IMG/VR virus record: IMGVR_UViG_3300023179_000009
Location: 394,814 to 458,813 of that record
Origin: a virus
Reading direction: 5' to 3' (one strand)
Length of the DNA stretch: 64,000 bases
Part shown: positions 18,837 through 26,798 of the stretch, in pieces
How positions within the stretch are numbered: the first letter of the stretch is position 1
How the letters are laid out: every line of letters starts with the position of its first letter
Program-made: the position numbers and the translations under genes
The notes under the pieces: model-generated
What the model saw: the letters and a program-made list of their open reading frames with translations, nothing else
Database searches by the model: none
Told to the model about the DNA's origin: nothing

Positions 18837-19814
18837 ATGGGGATTGTAAAAAAAAATATTAAAAATTTAAGACCAGAGAAGTTTAAGAAGAAATCTAATT
18901 TATTAAATTATTTAGAAAATAGAAATAAAATATTAATAATAAGAAGTGTTGGTGGATTGGGCGACATACTCATGCATCGAATGATGTTTGAAGATTTTAA
19001 AAATTTATCTCAAGATTTAGAAGTTCATTTTTGTTGCCCCAGTTATTATCACGACGCAATAAAAGATCACCCTTTTATTGATAAAATTTTGGATTGTCAA
19101 CAAGTTAACAAAAATGATTATGTAATTCATTATAACACATCAACTGTTTGCGGCAGAACAGAGATGGATAATTTGCCTAATAAATCGCCTCATAGAAGTG
19201 ATATTTGGGCAAATTATTGTGGGGTTGAGTTAAAAAATCATGACATGCATATAAACTTGAGCGATTGGGAAAAAAACATTGCTTATGATTTGCTAAAGTC
19301 AATCAATAAAAAATCAATCAAAAGCGTTGCAATATGCCCAATCTCAGCCATGGTGAACAAAAATTTATTGCCAAATCAAGTTTGTTTTTTAGTAGATTTC
19401 TTGAAAAAACAAAATTTGTTTCCTTTTTGTTTGCATCATAAAATTATAGATTATTGTGAAAAAAATAGAATTCCATCGATAATAGAACCAAGAATTAGAA
19501 TTTGGATGGCTATTTTGCAACAAGTTGATTATGTCATAAGTGTAGACACTGCTGCTTTTCATTGTGCTGGAGGGTTAAAAAAGCCCCTAACGGGGATTTT
19601 TAGTTTCATAGACGGAAAAGTATATGGAAAATATTTTGATTTTGTTCTGCTTCAAAAACACAAAGAAGATGACACAAATTGGACTTGCGGCCCTTGTTAT
19701 GATTGGTGCAAGTGCCCAAAAACTTCTCTTAGTCCAAAGCCCTGCATAACAGATATTTCTGAAGAAATGTTAACTGGAGCAGTAAATAGGATGCTAGAAA
19801 AATGGCCGTTATAA
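18837..19814 (+). CDS. GT9-like (heptosyltransferase family) glycosyltransferase
   Basis: A 325-residue protein. The N-terminus has the family loop RSVGGLGDILMHRMMFEDF, the acceptor-side Rossmann signature of ADP-heptose:LPS heptosyltransferases. The C-terminal half has QQVDYVISVDTAAFHCAGGL, matching the D-T-x-x-x-H-x-x-x motif near the donor site. It would transfer a sugar from a nucleotide carrier, in a phage perhaps to virion protein, host surface or DNA. It ends in a cysteine-rich segment (TCGPCYDWCKCP) unusual for the family. It is the clearest of several GT genes interleaved with the tail module. Confidence 0.75.
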   Translation: MGIVKKNIKNLRPEKFKKKSNLLNYLENRNKILIIRSVGGLGDILMHRMMFEDFKNLSQDLEVHFCCPSYYHDAIKDHPFIDKILDCQQVNKNDYVIHYNTSTVCGRTEMDNLPNKSPHRSDIWANYCGVELKNHDMHINLSDWEKNIAYDLLKSINKKSIKSVAICPISAMVNKNLLPNQVCFLVDFLKKQNLFPFCLHHKIIDYCEKNRIPSIIEPRIRIWMAILQQVDYVISVDTAAFHCAGGLKKPLTGIFSFIDGKVYGKYFDFVLLQKHKEDDTNWTCGPCYDWCKCPKTSLSPKPCITDISEEMLTGAVNRMLEKWPL

Positions 19815-19836
19815 ACTATATTAAATAAGGGTTGTT

Positions 19837-20049
19837 ATGCCTCAACTCATAAAACCGAGCACAAAAGTAAAAATTATTCCTAAAGATGGAGAGATTGAGA
19901 TTACTCTTAATATAAACATAAATCTTGATGGAAAAGTTTCTGCTATTGCGGACAATGCTGATGTTTTGGTTGATGAAGAAGAAAAAGTTCCTCATATTAT
20001 TCCGGATTTTTCTTCGGGTTTAAAATTAAATTTTGGGAAAAATGCATGA
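19837..20049 (+). CDS. Small acidic hypothetical protein
   Basis: A 70-residue protein with an AAGGGTTGTT leader. The middle, EITLNININLDGKVSA, is a repeated hydrophobic/polar strand, followed by an acidic turn (DVLVDEEEKVPHIIPD). It ends overlapping the start of the GIY-YIG gene by 4 bases (ATGA), which suggests it was there before the endonuclease. No family recognised. Confidence 0.5.
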   Translation: MPQLIKPSTKVKIIPKDGEIEITLNININLDGKVSAIADNADVLVDEEEKVPHIIPDFSSGLKLNFGKNA

Positions 20050-20813
20050 TTGGAATTTACGCAATAAAAAATAAATTTAATAACAAACTTTATATCGGAC
20101 AGAGCGTGTCGATTAAATGTAGATGGATGAATCACAGATCAGATTTGGCCACGGGTAGGCATCCAAATAAACATTTGCTAAAATCTTATAAGAAATATGG
20201 AGAAGATTGTTTTGAATTTTTGATTTTAGAAAATTGTTTAAAAAGAGATTTGGGGAAAAAAGAAGAAGAGTGGATAAAAAAATTTCCTAAAAAACAACTA
20301 TACAATATAAACTATAACATTGTAGATTTAAATGGAGAAAAAAATCCTTTTTTTGGTAAAAAGCACAAAAAAGAATCCAAAAAGAAAATGTCAATTTGGA
20401 AAAAACAAAATTATATAGGTGCTAAAAATCCTAATTTTGGCAAAAAATGGACAAAAGAACAAAAAACCAAAAATGTTTTAAAAAATTCAAACACCAAATT
20501 AAAAAAAACTGATGTTCTGGAAATTAAAAAATTATTAATAGATGGCAAATTAGAAGATAAAGAAATTGCTAAAAAATTTAAAATTGGAAGATCCGTGGTA
20601 ACAAGAATTTCTAACGGAACAAGGTGGTCCCATGTAACAGGGGGAAGAGTAATAAAAAAAGAAAGGAGAGGTTTAAGGAACATAGGTGTTAAGAGGTCAG
20701 AGAAAACAAAACAAAAAATCAGAAATTCTATTTTGGGCATCAAAAGATCTGAAGAAACAAAACGCAAAATAAGTTTATCTAAACAAAAAAAGAAGGAGAA
20801 AAAATGTCAATAG
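20046..20813 (+). CDS. GIY-YIG homing endonuclease with NUMOD3 motifs (Seg/I-Tev-like)
   Basis: A 255-residue protein. The GIY-YIG nuclease domain occupies residues 1-90: GIYAIKNKFNNKLYIGQS, catalytic R26 (KCRWMNHR) and a late glutamate in GKKEEEWIKKF. Two NUMOD3-type DNA-binding motifs follow (NPFFGKKHKKESKKKMS and NPNFGKKWTKEQKTKN), then a helix-turn-helix (EIAKKFKIGRSVVTRIS) and a basic tail with two more NUMOD-like repeats. This is the architecture of the T4 seg and I-TevI group, free-standing selfish enzymes. It overlaps the actin-like gene by 10 bases, so its tail may supply that gene's ribosome binding site. Confidence 0.88.
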   Translation: MIGIYAIKNKFNNKLYIGQSVSIKCRWMNHRSDLATGRHPNKHLLKSYKKYGEDCFEFLILENCLKRDLGKKEEEWIKKFPKKQLYNINYNIVDLNGEKNPFFGKKHKKESKKKMSIWKKQNYIGAKNPNFGKKWTKEQKTKNVLKNSNTKLKKTDVLEIKKLLIDGKLEDKEIAKKFKIGRSVVTRISNGTRWSHVTGGRVIKKERRGLRNIGVKRSEKTKQKIRNSILGIKRSEETKRKISLSKQKKKEKKCQ

Positions 20814-21817
20814 GAGCGGATGTCGGGACTTACAATCTGGTTTGCTGTAAAAGAAATGACAATGGGGATTTTGTTTACAAACGTGAAGTGAATGCTTTTT
20901 TGTCAATGCCTCTTGATAATGATTTTGTTTTTAACATGATGAAGCAGGCTGGCGTTCCACTTATTCACAGGGAAGACGCAAACATAGCATACGCTCTTGG
21001 CGAAGCAGCCGTTAATATGGCCTACACAATGACTCAATTAGAATTAAAAAGACCAATGAAAGATGGTTGTGTTAATCCGAAAGAACAAGATGCTTTTCAA
21101 ATTATGAATATTATGATCCACAATCTTTTGGATGAAATAAAGCACGATAAGGAAGTGCTAGTTTACTGTGTTCCCGCAAATGCTATAAACGAACAAACTG
21201 ATGCTGATTATCATCAAAAGATTGTTGAAGCAATATTTAAAGCATACAAGTCAGAGAAAGGTTTTACCGTAGATGCGAGACCAATAAATGAAGCAATGGC
21301 TCTTGTTTATGCCGAACTAAAGGACAAGATGTTCACTGGAATTGGGGTTTCATGCGGAGCAGGCTTAGTTAATGTTGCATTCAGTCTTTTTGGTGCTCCT
21401 GTTTTCAGTTTTGCTCTCGCCAATTCGGGGGATTGGATAGACAAACAAGCCGCTTTGGCAACAGGCGAGACGATAGCCTTTATTAATAAAACAAAAACAA
21501 AAATAGACTTAGACAAAGAACCCGCCAATTTAGTGGAACGTGCAATAATCACTCAATATCAATTAATGATTGAAAAAACAGTGGGTGGTATCAAAAAAGG
21601 TCTGGAAAATAATAAAGAAAAAAATGCAAAGTTAGATGCACCTGTTGATTTTGTTCTTGCTGGGGGAACGTCTTCTCCTCCAGGTTTTGCGAAAATGTTT
21701 GAAAAACTTTTAAGACAAACAAAACTTCCGATAGAAATAGGCCGTGTTATTCATCCAAGCGACCCATTATTTAGTGTTGCTCGTGGTTGCTTGGTGGCCG
21801 CTGAAAATATAAAGTAA
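20804..21817 (+). CDS. Actin/Hsp70-fold ATPase, phage actin-like protein
   Basis: A 337-residue protein with a GAAGGAG Shine-Dalgarno inside the endonuclease gene. It shows the actin-fold motifs in order: phosphate-1 at residues 4-11 (GADVGTYN), a connector (INEAMALVYAEL, 161-172), phosphate-2 at 179-192 (TGIGVSCGAGLVNVAF) and the adenosine loop at 284-295 (VLAGGTSSPPG). Phosphate-2 lacks the usual D-G pair, as in some divergent bacterial actins. Phage actins polymerise to move or position DNA or replication centres. The next gene is a small protein of repeated domains and may be its partner, as ParM-type actins have small adaptor genes alongside; that is inference. Confidence 0.8.
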   Translation: MSIGADVGTYNLVCCKRNDNGDFVYKREVNAFLSMPLDNDFVFNMMKQAGVPLIHREDANIAYALGEAAVNMAYTMTQLELKRPMKDGCVNPKEQDAFQIMNIMIHNLLDEIKHDKEVLVYCVPANAINEQTDADYHQKIVEAIFKAYKSEKGFTVDARPINEAMALVYAELKDKMFTGIGVSCGAGLVNVAFSLFGAPVFSFALANSGDWIDKQAALATGETIAFINKTKTKIDLDKEPANLVERAIITQYQLMIEKTVGGIKKGLENNKEKNAKLDAPVDFVLAGGTSSPPGFAKMFEKLLRQTKLPIEIGRVIHPSDPLFSVARGCLVAAENIK

Positions 21818-21824
21818 AGGTAAA

Positions 21825-22316
21825 ATGACTGTTCTAAAATTTGTAAATGATTTAGGTGTCGCCGCTTATGTGTTAATGCACGGCTACACTGTTGTTGGCA
21901 AAAAAGCAAAATCTATTTATTTTGAGTGTGAAAATATTGAATCATCTAAAGAATTTGATAAATTAGTTTTGGAATATCAACCACCAAATGATTTTTACAC
22001 ATTTGACTCTTGTCTCATGTTTTTGAAAAAAATCAACGAAAGTGTTCCAGAGGTTATCGATGATAGAATACATAAGACTGTCGGTGATCTTGGTGTGGCG
22101 GCTTATTTGTTGATGCATGAATATAGACCTAAAAGTATGGGCTTAAAGGTTATCGGCAAAAAAGGAAAATATGTATATTTCGAACACCCCGAGGGTCGTG
22201 GCGACGACTTTGAAAGATTGAGCTACCAATATCTGCCTAGTCAATTCCAAGTTTATGATTCTAATTTGATGGCTTTGAAAAAAATTGGCGAACATATGCC
22301 GAAGAATAGACCTTAA
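21825..22316 (+). CDS. Small protein of two tandem DUF5659-like domains
   Basis: A 163-residue protein that is an internal duplication. Both halves begin D-L-G-V-A-A-Y-[VL]-L-M-H, contain a V-[VI]-G-K-K-[AG]-K-x-[IV]-Y-F-E strand, a segment ending in [EY]-Y-[QL]-P, and finish with an aspartate-serine-x-L-M-x-x-L-K-K-I motif (residues about 8-70 and 86-156). The domain resembles a family of unknown function (DUF5659, from memory) found in phages. Position directly after the actin-like gene suggests an adaptor or DNA-binding partner of the filament, unproved. Confidence 0.65.
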   Translation: MTVLKFVNDLGVAAYVLMHGYTVVGKKAKSIYFECENIESSKEFDKLVLEYQPPNDFYTFDSCLMFLKKINESVPEVIDDRIHKTVGDLGVAAYLLMHEYRPKSMGLKVIGKKGKYVYFEHPEGRGDDFERLSYQYLPSQFQVYDSNLMALKKIGEHMPKNRP

Positions 22317-22327
22317 GAAAAGTTTTC

Positions 22328-22357
22328 TTTCGATATATATATTTAGAAATATCGAAA
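22328..22357. promoter_or_regulatory. Inverted repeat TTTCGATAT-N12-ATATCGAAA
   Basis: A perfect 9-bp inverted repeat with 12-base spacer, ending 8 bases upstream of the chosen ATG at 22366. The spacer holds an AT-rich stretch resembling a weak promoter. It could be an operator or an RNA hairpin that hides the ribosome binding site. Confidence 0.45.
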
Positions 22358-22365
22358 AGGTGACC

Positions 22366-25300
22366 ATGAAAAGTTTTATAGAGTATAGAAAAAACAAATT
22401 GCTTAAAGGCAATAAATTAAATATTCAAGAATCTATTATTGAATGCTTTGATCTTTTAAAATTAGATCTATTAAAATCTATAAAATTACCGGATATCCTC
22501 TCTGAGAACACTAGAGTCAAAGCAATCACTGAATCTGCTTATGAAGTTTGTAAAAAAGAAGATTATCAAGACAATAAACAAATAATAGAATTAATAATTT
22601 CCGAATTTAAAAATAATTTTTGGTCACAATTGATATCGGAGGCGACTGCAACCGCTGAAAAAGAACCTAAGGTTACTGTTGATGATTTAAAAAAACAAAT
22701 GTCGGATGAAATAGACTCGATGGTTGGCGAATTAAAACAATTAGTTTCTCGCTCATTATCTGCCTCAAGAACAACAACCGGAAATGACGTTGAGGATGCA
22801 ACAACAAGTTCAACCGAACCCGGTGAAGAAAATTCACCAACACCCAAACTTACCGCAAATCAAGCAAAATACATAAGTGATTTGTATCAAAAATTAGGAA
22901 GAAACCCTCCGTCTGATCTTGATAAACTAAATCCTTTACAAGCCAGTAGGCTTATAGATCAATTAAAAAAACAAATAGGAGCGAGAACAGGATCGCCTGC
23001 TCCATCTTCGTCTCAATTCAACGCCAATCAAACGACTAGCGGGGATGCTGGTGGTGAAGATTTTTCATTAGACGAACCTACTTCTTCGCCAGCCAGTTCT
23101 TCTCCACTTCCTAGTCAACAGGTTATGAATGGAAGATATGTTTTGCCAAATGATTGGAAAAGCAAATACGGAACAAGATATGGCACTGAGAGACCGACAT
23201 ATCCTGACGGGTTTAAACCAGCACCATATGGACACATGAGACCGAGCGATGGTTGGCTAGGTGGTTTGAAAAGAACAATTTGGGATCCTGCTACCGGCTG
23301 GCTAAAAAATAAAACCAGGAACTTTAGAAGACGCTGGCACAGAGATGAGTTTAGAGAACATTTTATTAATTTAGAAAATATATTCTTGGAAAATGCTGTG
23401 GAGATCATGAGTGATATTGACACATGGACCACAAGATTGAAAGATATTGTTTTAAATAAATACTTTGATCAAATTAAAAACTTTTTAAGTGGAGATGTTC
23501 AATCTTTGCCAAAAACCAAAGATTCCGTCGCCGGGAAAACTGGCGATGTTAGTCCAAGACAACAATCGCCCGCTGTTGATGCTGGATCTGGTAAAGTTGA
23601 TGACGACGATGTTGAATACGAAGACGATAATAAGGCCGAAGGCCCCACAGGTGATGTTCAACCCAAGAAATCAAATGATGCTTCCGTCGATTCCAATATT
23701 CAAAAAACTGATTTTACAAAGAAGGAAAGCATATCTGAAGGTGCAAATTTATTGAAGCTGACTTATAGGGACGATAAATTTTACACTTCTAATTCTAATG
23801 AAGAATTAGAGGGAAGTGTTTTGAGAAATTTTTTAATCAGGCAACTTTTAAAGATTTTTCAAAAAGATCAAAAATTACAAGATGAAGTTTGGAAATCAAA
23901 AGATCTAAAAGAAAGAGATGAAGCCGAAGCAAGGTTGGATAAAATTATTGCTAGCTCAATCAAAAGACCCACGGATTTTGAACTACAAATAATAAATGAA
24001 TGGCTTGGTAAATTTGAATCTATTGCATTAACCGGCTATAGCAATAAAAAAACAAATTTTCCTTTAATTTTGGCATATTTCAAATGGCATAAAAAAGAAA
24101 AGTATGGGTTAGATATTAAAACCAATAAAAGAGAACCTAGAAAAACCGAGGGCGATGACTCTGGTGAGGTTGCAGCAAAAAAACAAGATTTAACACCTGA
24201 GCAAAAAAAAGATTTGGAAGAATTCAATAGATTTAAAAAAGAATTCCCTAAAGCTTATAAAAAGTTAATTGATAGTTTCGAAGGCGGAACCGAAGAGGAG
24301 CGGATTAAAGATACCGAAGTTTGGGTTTTAGAGGCGGGCTTAGGAGAAGAATCTGAATTAAAACAAATTATTGAATTTCTAAAAAAACAATCAGGTGAAG
24401 AGTCACAAGAATCAGGTGAAGAGTCACAAGAATCAGGTGAAGAGTCACAAGAATCAGGTGAAGAGTCACAAGAATTAAAAAAAAAATCCCTAACTGATGA
24501 GGAATTTATTTTTAGTTTGCAAAAAAAATGGTTTGAGAACAATAAGTCAACATTAGATTTAAGAGATGTTTTAACAAACAAATTCATTGACAGCGGGAAA
24601 GGGCCGCTAACATTAGATGATCTCAAAAATATAGTTAGTGATTTTGATTTGGAAGACAAAGATCAAATTGAAGAAGCTAGGCAAAAAGTTATGGATGCTG
24701 TTAGAAAGCACCCTATAACTTTGGAAAGAAAAAAAGTAAATAGAGATCAATTAAAAAAAACTAAAGACTCAGATGTAGTTGACCCCGAAACTACGACAAT
24801 AAAAATAAATTCAAACAAAGAAGAAGAGAACCAGATTAAAGATGAACTGGACGAGAATGAAGTTTATCAAAGAATTTATGAAAAATATCAAAATTATCTA
24901 ATTAGCAAAGGCTCAAAAGGAGATGATTTAAGAAATGGCCTAGATTTGTTTGACGAAAAAATTATACAAGATATTTTATTGAAAGGCAAAGATAAAATTG
25001 AAGACATTCTATCTACGCAAGAAAGTCTTTTAGACAATTTGATTGAAAAAATCAAAAAAGATCCCGTACCCGAAAATTCGGATGTGCCCGAGGAGTTAGA
25101 GTCTTCTTTTGAAAAATTAGAAAGAGACACGCAGTACAAAGATTTGACAAAGCAATATGTTGATTCGTTGAGAGGTCAAGGAAAAGATGAAGAAACTATA
25201 AAAAAAGAATTGCATAAAAAAACATTAAAACATGCAAAAGAAATGTTTGATCAAGAAAAAACAATAAAACAAATTGTTCAAGATTATGAAAAAGAATTGG

Positions 25301-25959
25301 GCATAATCCCCGAAGAAAGTCCAGATAAAACTAAATCTTCGCAAAAGTCAGATTCTCAAGAAGAAATCAATAGGATCGCAAGAGATTCAGGGGAAATTAC
25401 TCGAACATCTTCGGGAGATAATGAGGGAACAACTAAATTAGGTGAAGAAAAAAATATAGAAAAAACTATAAAAGACATAACAAAACATGTTAAGTTGCAG
25501 GGCGGCAGTTTGTCTCTAAGAGATGGGAAACTTTTAATTAAAAACAGAGATAAATTAGATAAAAAAACTCAAAATTTAATTAAAAAACACAGGGAAGAAA
25601 TAATAGATTTTTTAACCCCAAAAGAAACAAGATCTCAGAAGACATCGCCAGAAGAAGCAATTGAAAAAAAAGTTAAGCCCGATGATAAAAAACTTGAAGA
25701 AATCCCTGAGAGATTAAAAAATATAGATGGATACGATTCATTGAGACAAGAAATAATAAAAATAATTGAGGGCAGCAATAATCAAGTGATGCGTAATATT
25801 TTAATGAGAAAAGAGTCAGAGTGGCTGGATTCAGATTTGGATGACAATCAAATAATAAAAAATTTAAGAGAATTAAAAAATCGTTTTGAGTCTCAAACAA
25901 GAAAAACTGAGGGTTTTTTGGGGATATTAAAAAGATTTAAAGAGTTAGTTAATTCATAA
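22366..25959 (+). CDS. Giant charged protein with capsid-targeting-like leader and SGEESQE repeats
   Basis: I chose the ATG at 22366, after AAAAGGTGACC, over an in-frame ATG at 22285 that would overlap the previous gene. The 1197-residue product begins MKSFIEYRKNKLLKGN, like other leaders in this genome, and I20-Q21-E22 fits the [LI]-x-E prohead protease site. The body is very rich in K, E, D and S and has a proline/glycine-rich stretch near residues 210-300, four tandem SGEESQE repeats and many short helices. No enzymatic domain was seen. It could be a large internal or core protein, inferred from the leader and composition. Codons are strongly A-rich. Confidence 0.65.
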   Translation: MKSFIEYRKNKLLKGNKLNIQESIIECFDLLKLDLLKSIKLPDILSENTRVKAITESAYEVCKKEDYQDNKQIIELIISEFKNNFWSQLISEATATAEKEPKVTVDDLKKQMSDEIDSMVGELKQLVSRSLSASRTTTGNDVEDATTSSTEPGEENSPTPKLTANQAKYISDLYQKLGRNPPSDLDKLNPLQASRLIDQLKKQIGARTGSPAPSSSQFNANQTTSGDAGGEDFSLDEPTSSPASSSPLPSQQVMNGRYVLPNDWKSKYGTRYGTERPTYPDGFKPAPYGHMRPSDGWLGGLKRTIWDPATGWLKNKTRNFRRRWHRDEFREHFINLENIFLENAVEIMSDIDTWTTRLKDIVLNKYFDQIKNFLSGDVQSLPKTKDSVAGKTGDVSPRQQSPAVDAGSGKVDDDDVEYEDDNKAEGPTGDVQPKKSNDASVDSNIQKTDFTKKESISEGANLLKLTYRDDKFYTSNSNEELEGSVLRNFLIRQLLKIFQKDQKLQDEVWKSKDLKERDEAEARLDKIIASSIKRPTDFELQIINEWLGKFESIALTGYSNKKTNFPLILAYFKWHKKEKYGLDIKTNKREPRKTEGDDSGEVAAKKQDLTPEQKKDLEEFNRFKKEFPKAYKKLIDSFEGGTEEERIKDTEVWVLEAGLGEESELKQIIEFLKKQSGEESQESGEESQESGEESQESGEESQELKKKSLTDEEFIFSLQKKWFENNKSTLDLRDVLTNKFIDSGKGPLTLDDLKNIVSDFDLEDKDQIEEARQKVMDAVRKHPITLERKKVNRDQLKKTKDSDVVDPETTTIKINSNKEEENQIKDELDENEVYQRIYEKYQNYLISKGSKGDDLRNGLDLFDEKIIQDILLKGKDKIEDILSTQESLLDNLIEKIKKDPVPENSDVPEELESSFEKLERDTQYKDLTKQYVDSLRGQGKDEETIKKELHKKTLKHAKEMFDQEKTIKQIVQDYEKELGIIPEESPDKTKSSQKSDSQEEINRIARDSGEITRTSSGDNEGTTKLGEEKNIEKTIKDITKHVKLQGGSLSLRDGKLLIKNRDKLDKKTQNLIKKHREEIIDFLTPKETRSQKTSPEEAIEKKVKPDDKKLEEIPERLKNIDGYDSLRQEIIKIIEGSNNQVMRNILMRKESEWLDSDLDDNQIIKNLRELKNRFESQTRKTEGFLGILKRFKELVNS
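24391..24474 (+). repeat. Four tandem 21-bp repeats encoding SGEESQE
   Basis: TCAGGTGAAGAGTCACAAGAA occurs four times with no change, in frame with the giant charged protein. Identical codons show recent expansion, and copy number may vary between phages. Confidence 0.9.
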
Positions 25960-26442
25960 TTATTTTTTAAATATCTGATCCTGTGCTTCGAATGTTCTTC
26001 TAGATTGTTCAGCTAAACTTTCTAAACTTGCTATATCAACAAAAGAAGCATCTCCTTGCTGATCCTGCTCTGCTTCTTTTTTTTCAATAATAGGAAGAGT
26101 TTCTTGTTGGGGTTTGTTTTTTACTTTTGCTTTTATATCGCTTTCTAACTTCTCTCCAGTTCTTTCTTCATATTCTTTTATCATTAAAGCGTGTTCGGGA
26201 TTGCTTGAATCTAATTCAACTTCTTCATGAATTGAAATTATATGTTGCGTTGTGAAAAAACTCACAAGGTCATCGTTGTATGGGTGTGTTCCCCAAATTC
26301 CATCAGAATTTATAGTTTGAACTCTAATGACGAAGTGTTCACGAGAAATAGTTTCATCAAAACTTCTATTCATAGATGTGGTCACAACACTACACACTTT
26401 TCCAACAAAATATTGAAGTTCTTTGATTGTGTTTGAAGTCAT
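25960..26442 (-). CDS. Hypothetical protein, acidic C-terminus
   Basis: The 160-residue protein starts MTSNTIKELQYFVGKVCSVV. Its N-terminal 90 residues look like a small alpha/beta domain (REHFVIRVQTINSDGIWGTH), followed by a charged, Q- and E-rich tail. It is convergent with the giant gene; the two stops abut with no spacer. No family was recognised. Confidence 0.6.
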   Translation of the reverse strand: MTSNTIKELQYFVGKVCSVVTTSMNRSFDETISREHFVIRVQTINSDGIWGTHPYNDDLVSFFTTQHIISIHEEVELDSSNPEHALMIKEYEERTGEKLESDIKAKVKNKPQQETLPIIEKKEAEQDQQGDASFVDIASLESLAEQSRRTFEAQDQIFKK

Positions 26443-26474
26443 AATTTTTTAAATAATAATGGTAAATAAATTAT

Positions 26475-26798
26475 ATGCCATCAAAAAGCAAAAGTCAACA
26501 AAGATTGTTTGGAATAATTCATTCTTGTCAAAAGAATGAAAAGAAAAAGATATGCTCAGAGCCTAGTATTAAAAAAATTATACAAAATATTAGTAAAAAA
26601 GACGCAAAAGATTTTGCCAGCACAAAACATGAAGATTTGCCCGAGAGGTTGGAGAGTTTTAAAAATTGGCTTGAAAGCCAAAAAGGAGAAAAAATGGAAG
26701 AAAACAAATGTATGTGCGATTGCCCACCTTGCAAAAGTGGCGATTGCTCAAGCTGCACCTGCAAAAATTGTAAATGTGAAAACTGCACTTGCAACTAA
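26475..26798 (+). CDS. DUF3008-like small protein fused to metallothionein-like tail
   Basis: A 107-residue protein. The start MPSKSKSQQRLFGIIHSC and the later DFASTKHEDLPERLESF match the DUF3008-type phage family (MPSKSKSQQ..., TKH..LPE), which is common in tailed phages and of unknown role. Residues 74-107 form a cysteine cluster with 11 cysteines. A strong ribosome binding site inside the gene suggests a second product from residue 74 (separate entry). The linker reads SFKNWLESQKGEKM, so the F-x-x-W-L leader pattern appears internally here. Confidence 0.75.
   Translation: MPSKSKSQQRLFGIIHSCQKNEKKKICSEPSIKKIIQNISKKDAKDFASTKHEDLPERLESFKNWLESQKGEKMEENKCMCDCPPCKSGDCSSCTCKNCKCENCTCN
26694..26798 (+). 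CDS. Possible independent 34-residue metallothionein-like protein
   Basis: An in-frame ATG at 26694 is preceded by AAAAAGGAGAAAAA, a textbook Shine-Dalgarno at good spacing, inside the 26475 gene. Translation from it gives 34 residues with 11 cysteines (at 6, 8, 10, 13, 18, 21, 23, 26, 28, 31 and 33), a C-x-C and C-x2-C spacing typical of metallothioneins and other metal-binding peptides. It could bind zinc, copper or cadmium, or be a C-rich virion peptide. Whether the short form is made must be tested. Confidence 0.5.
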   Translation: MEENKCMCDCPPCKSGDCSSCTCKNCKCENCTCN

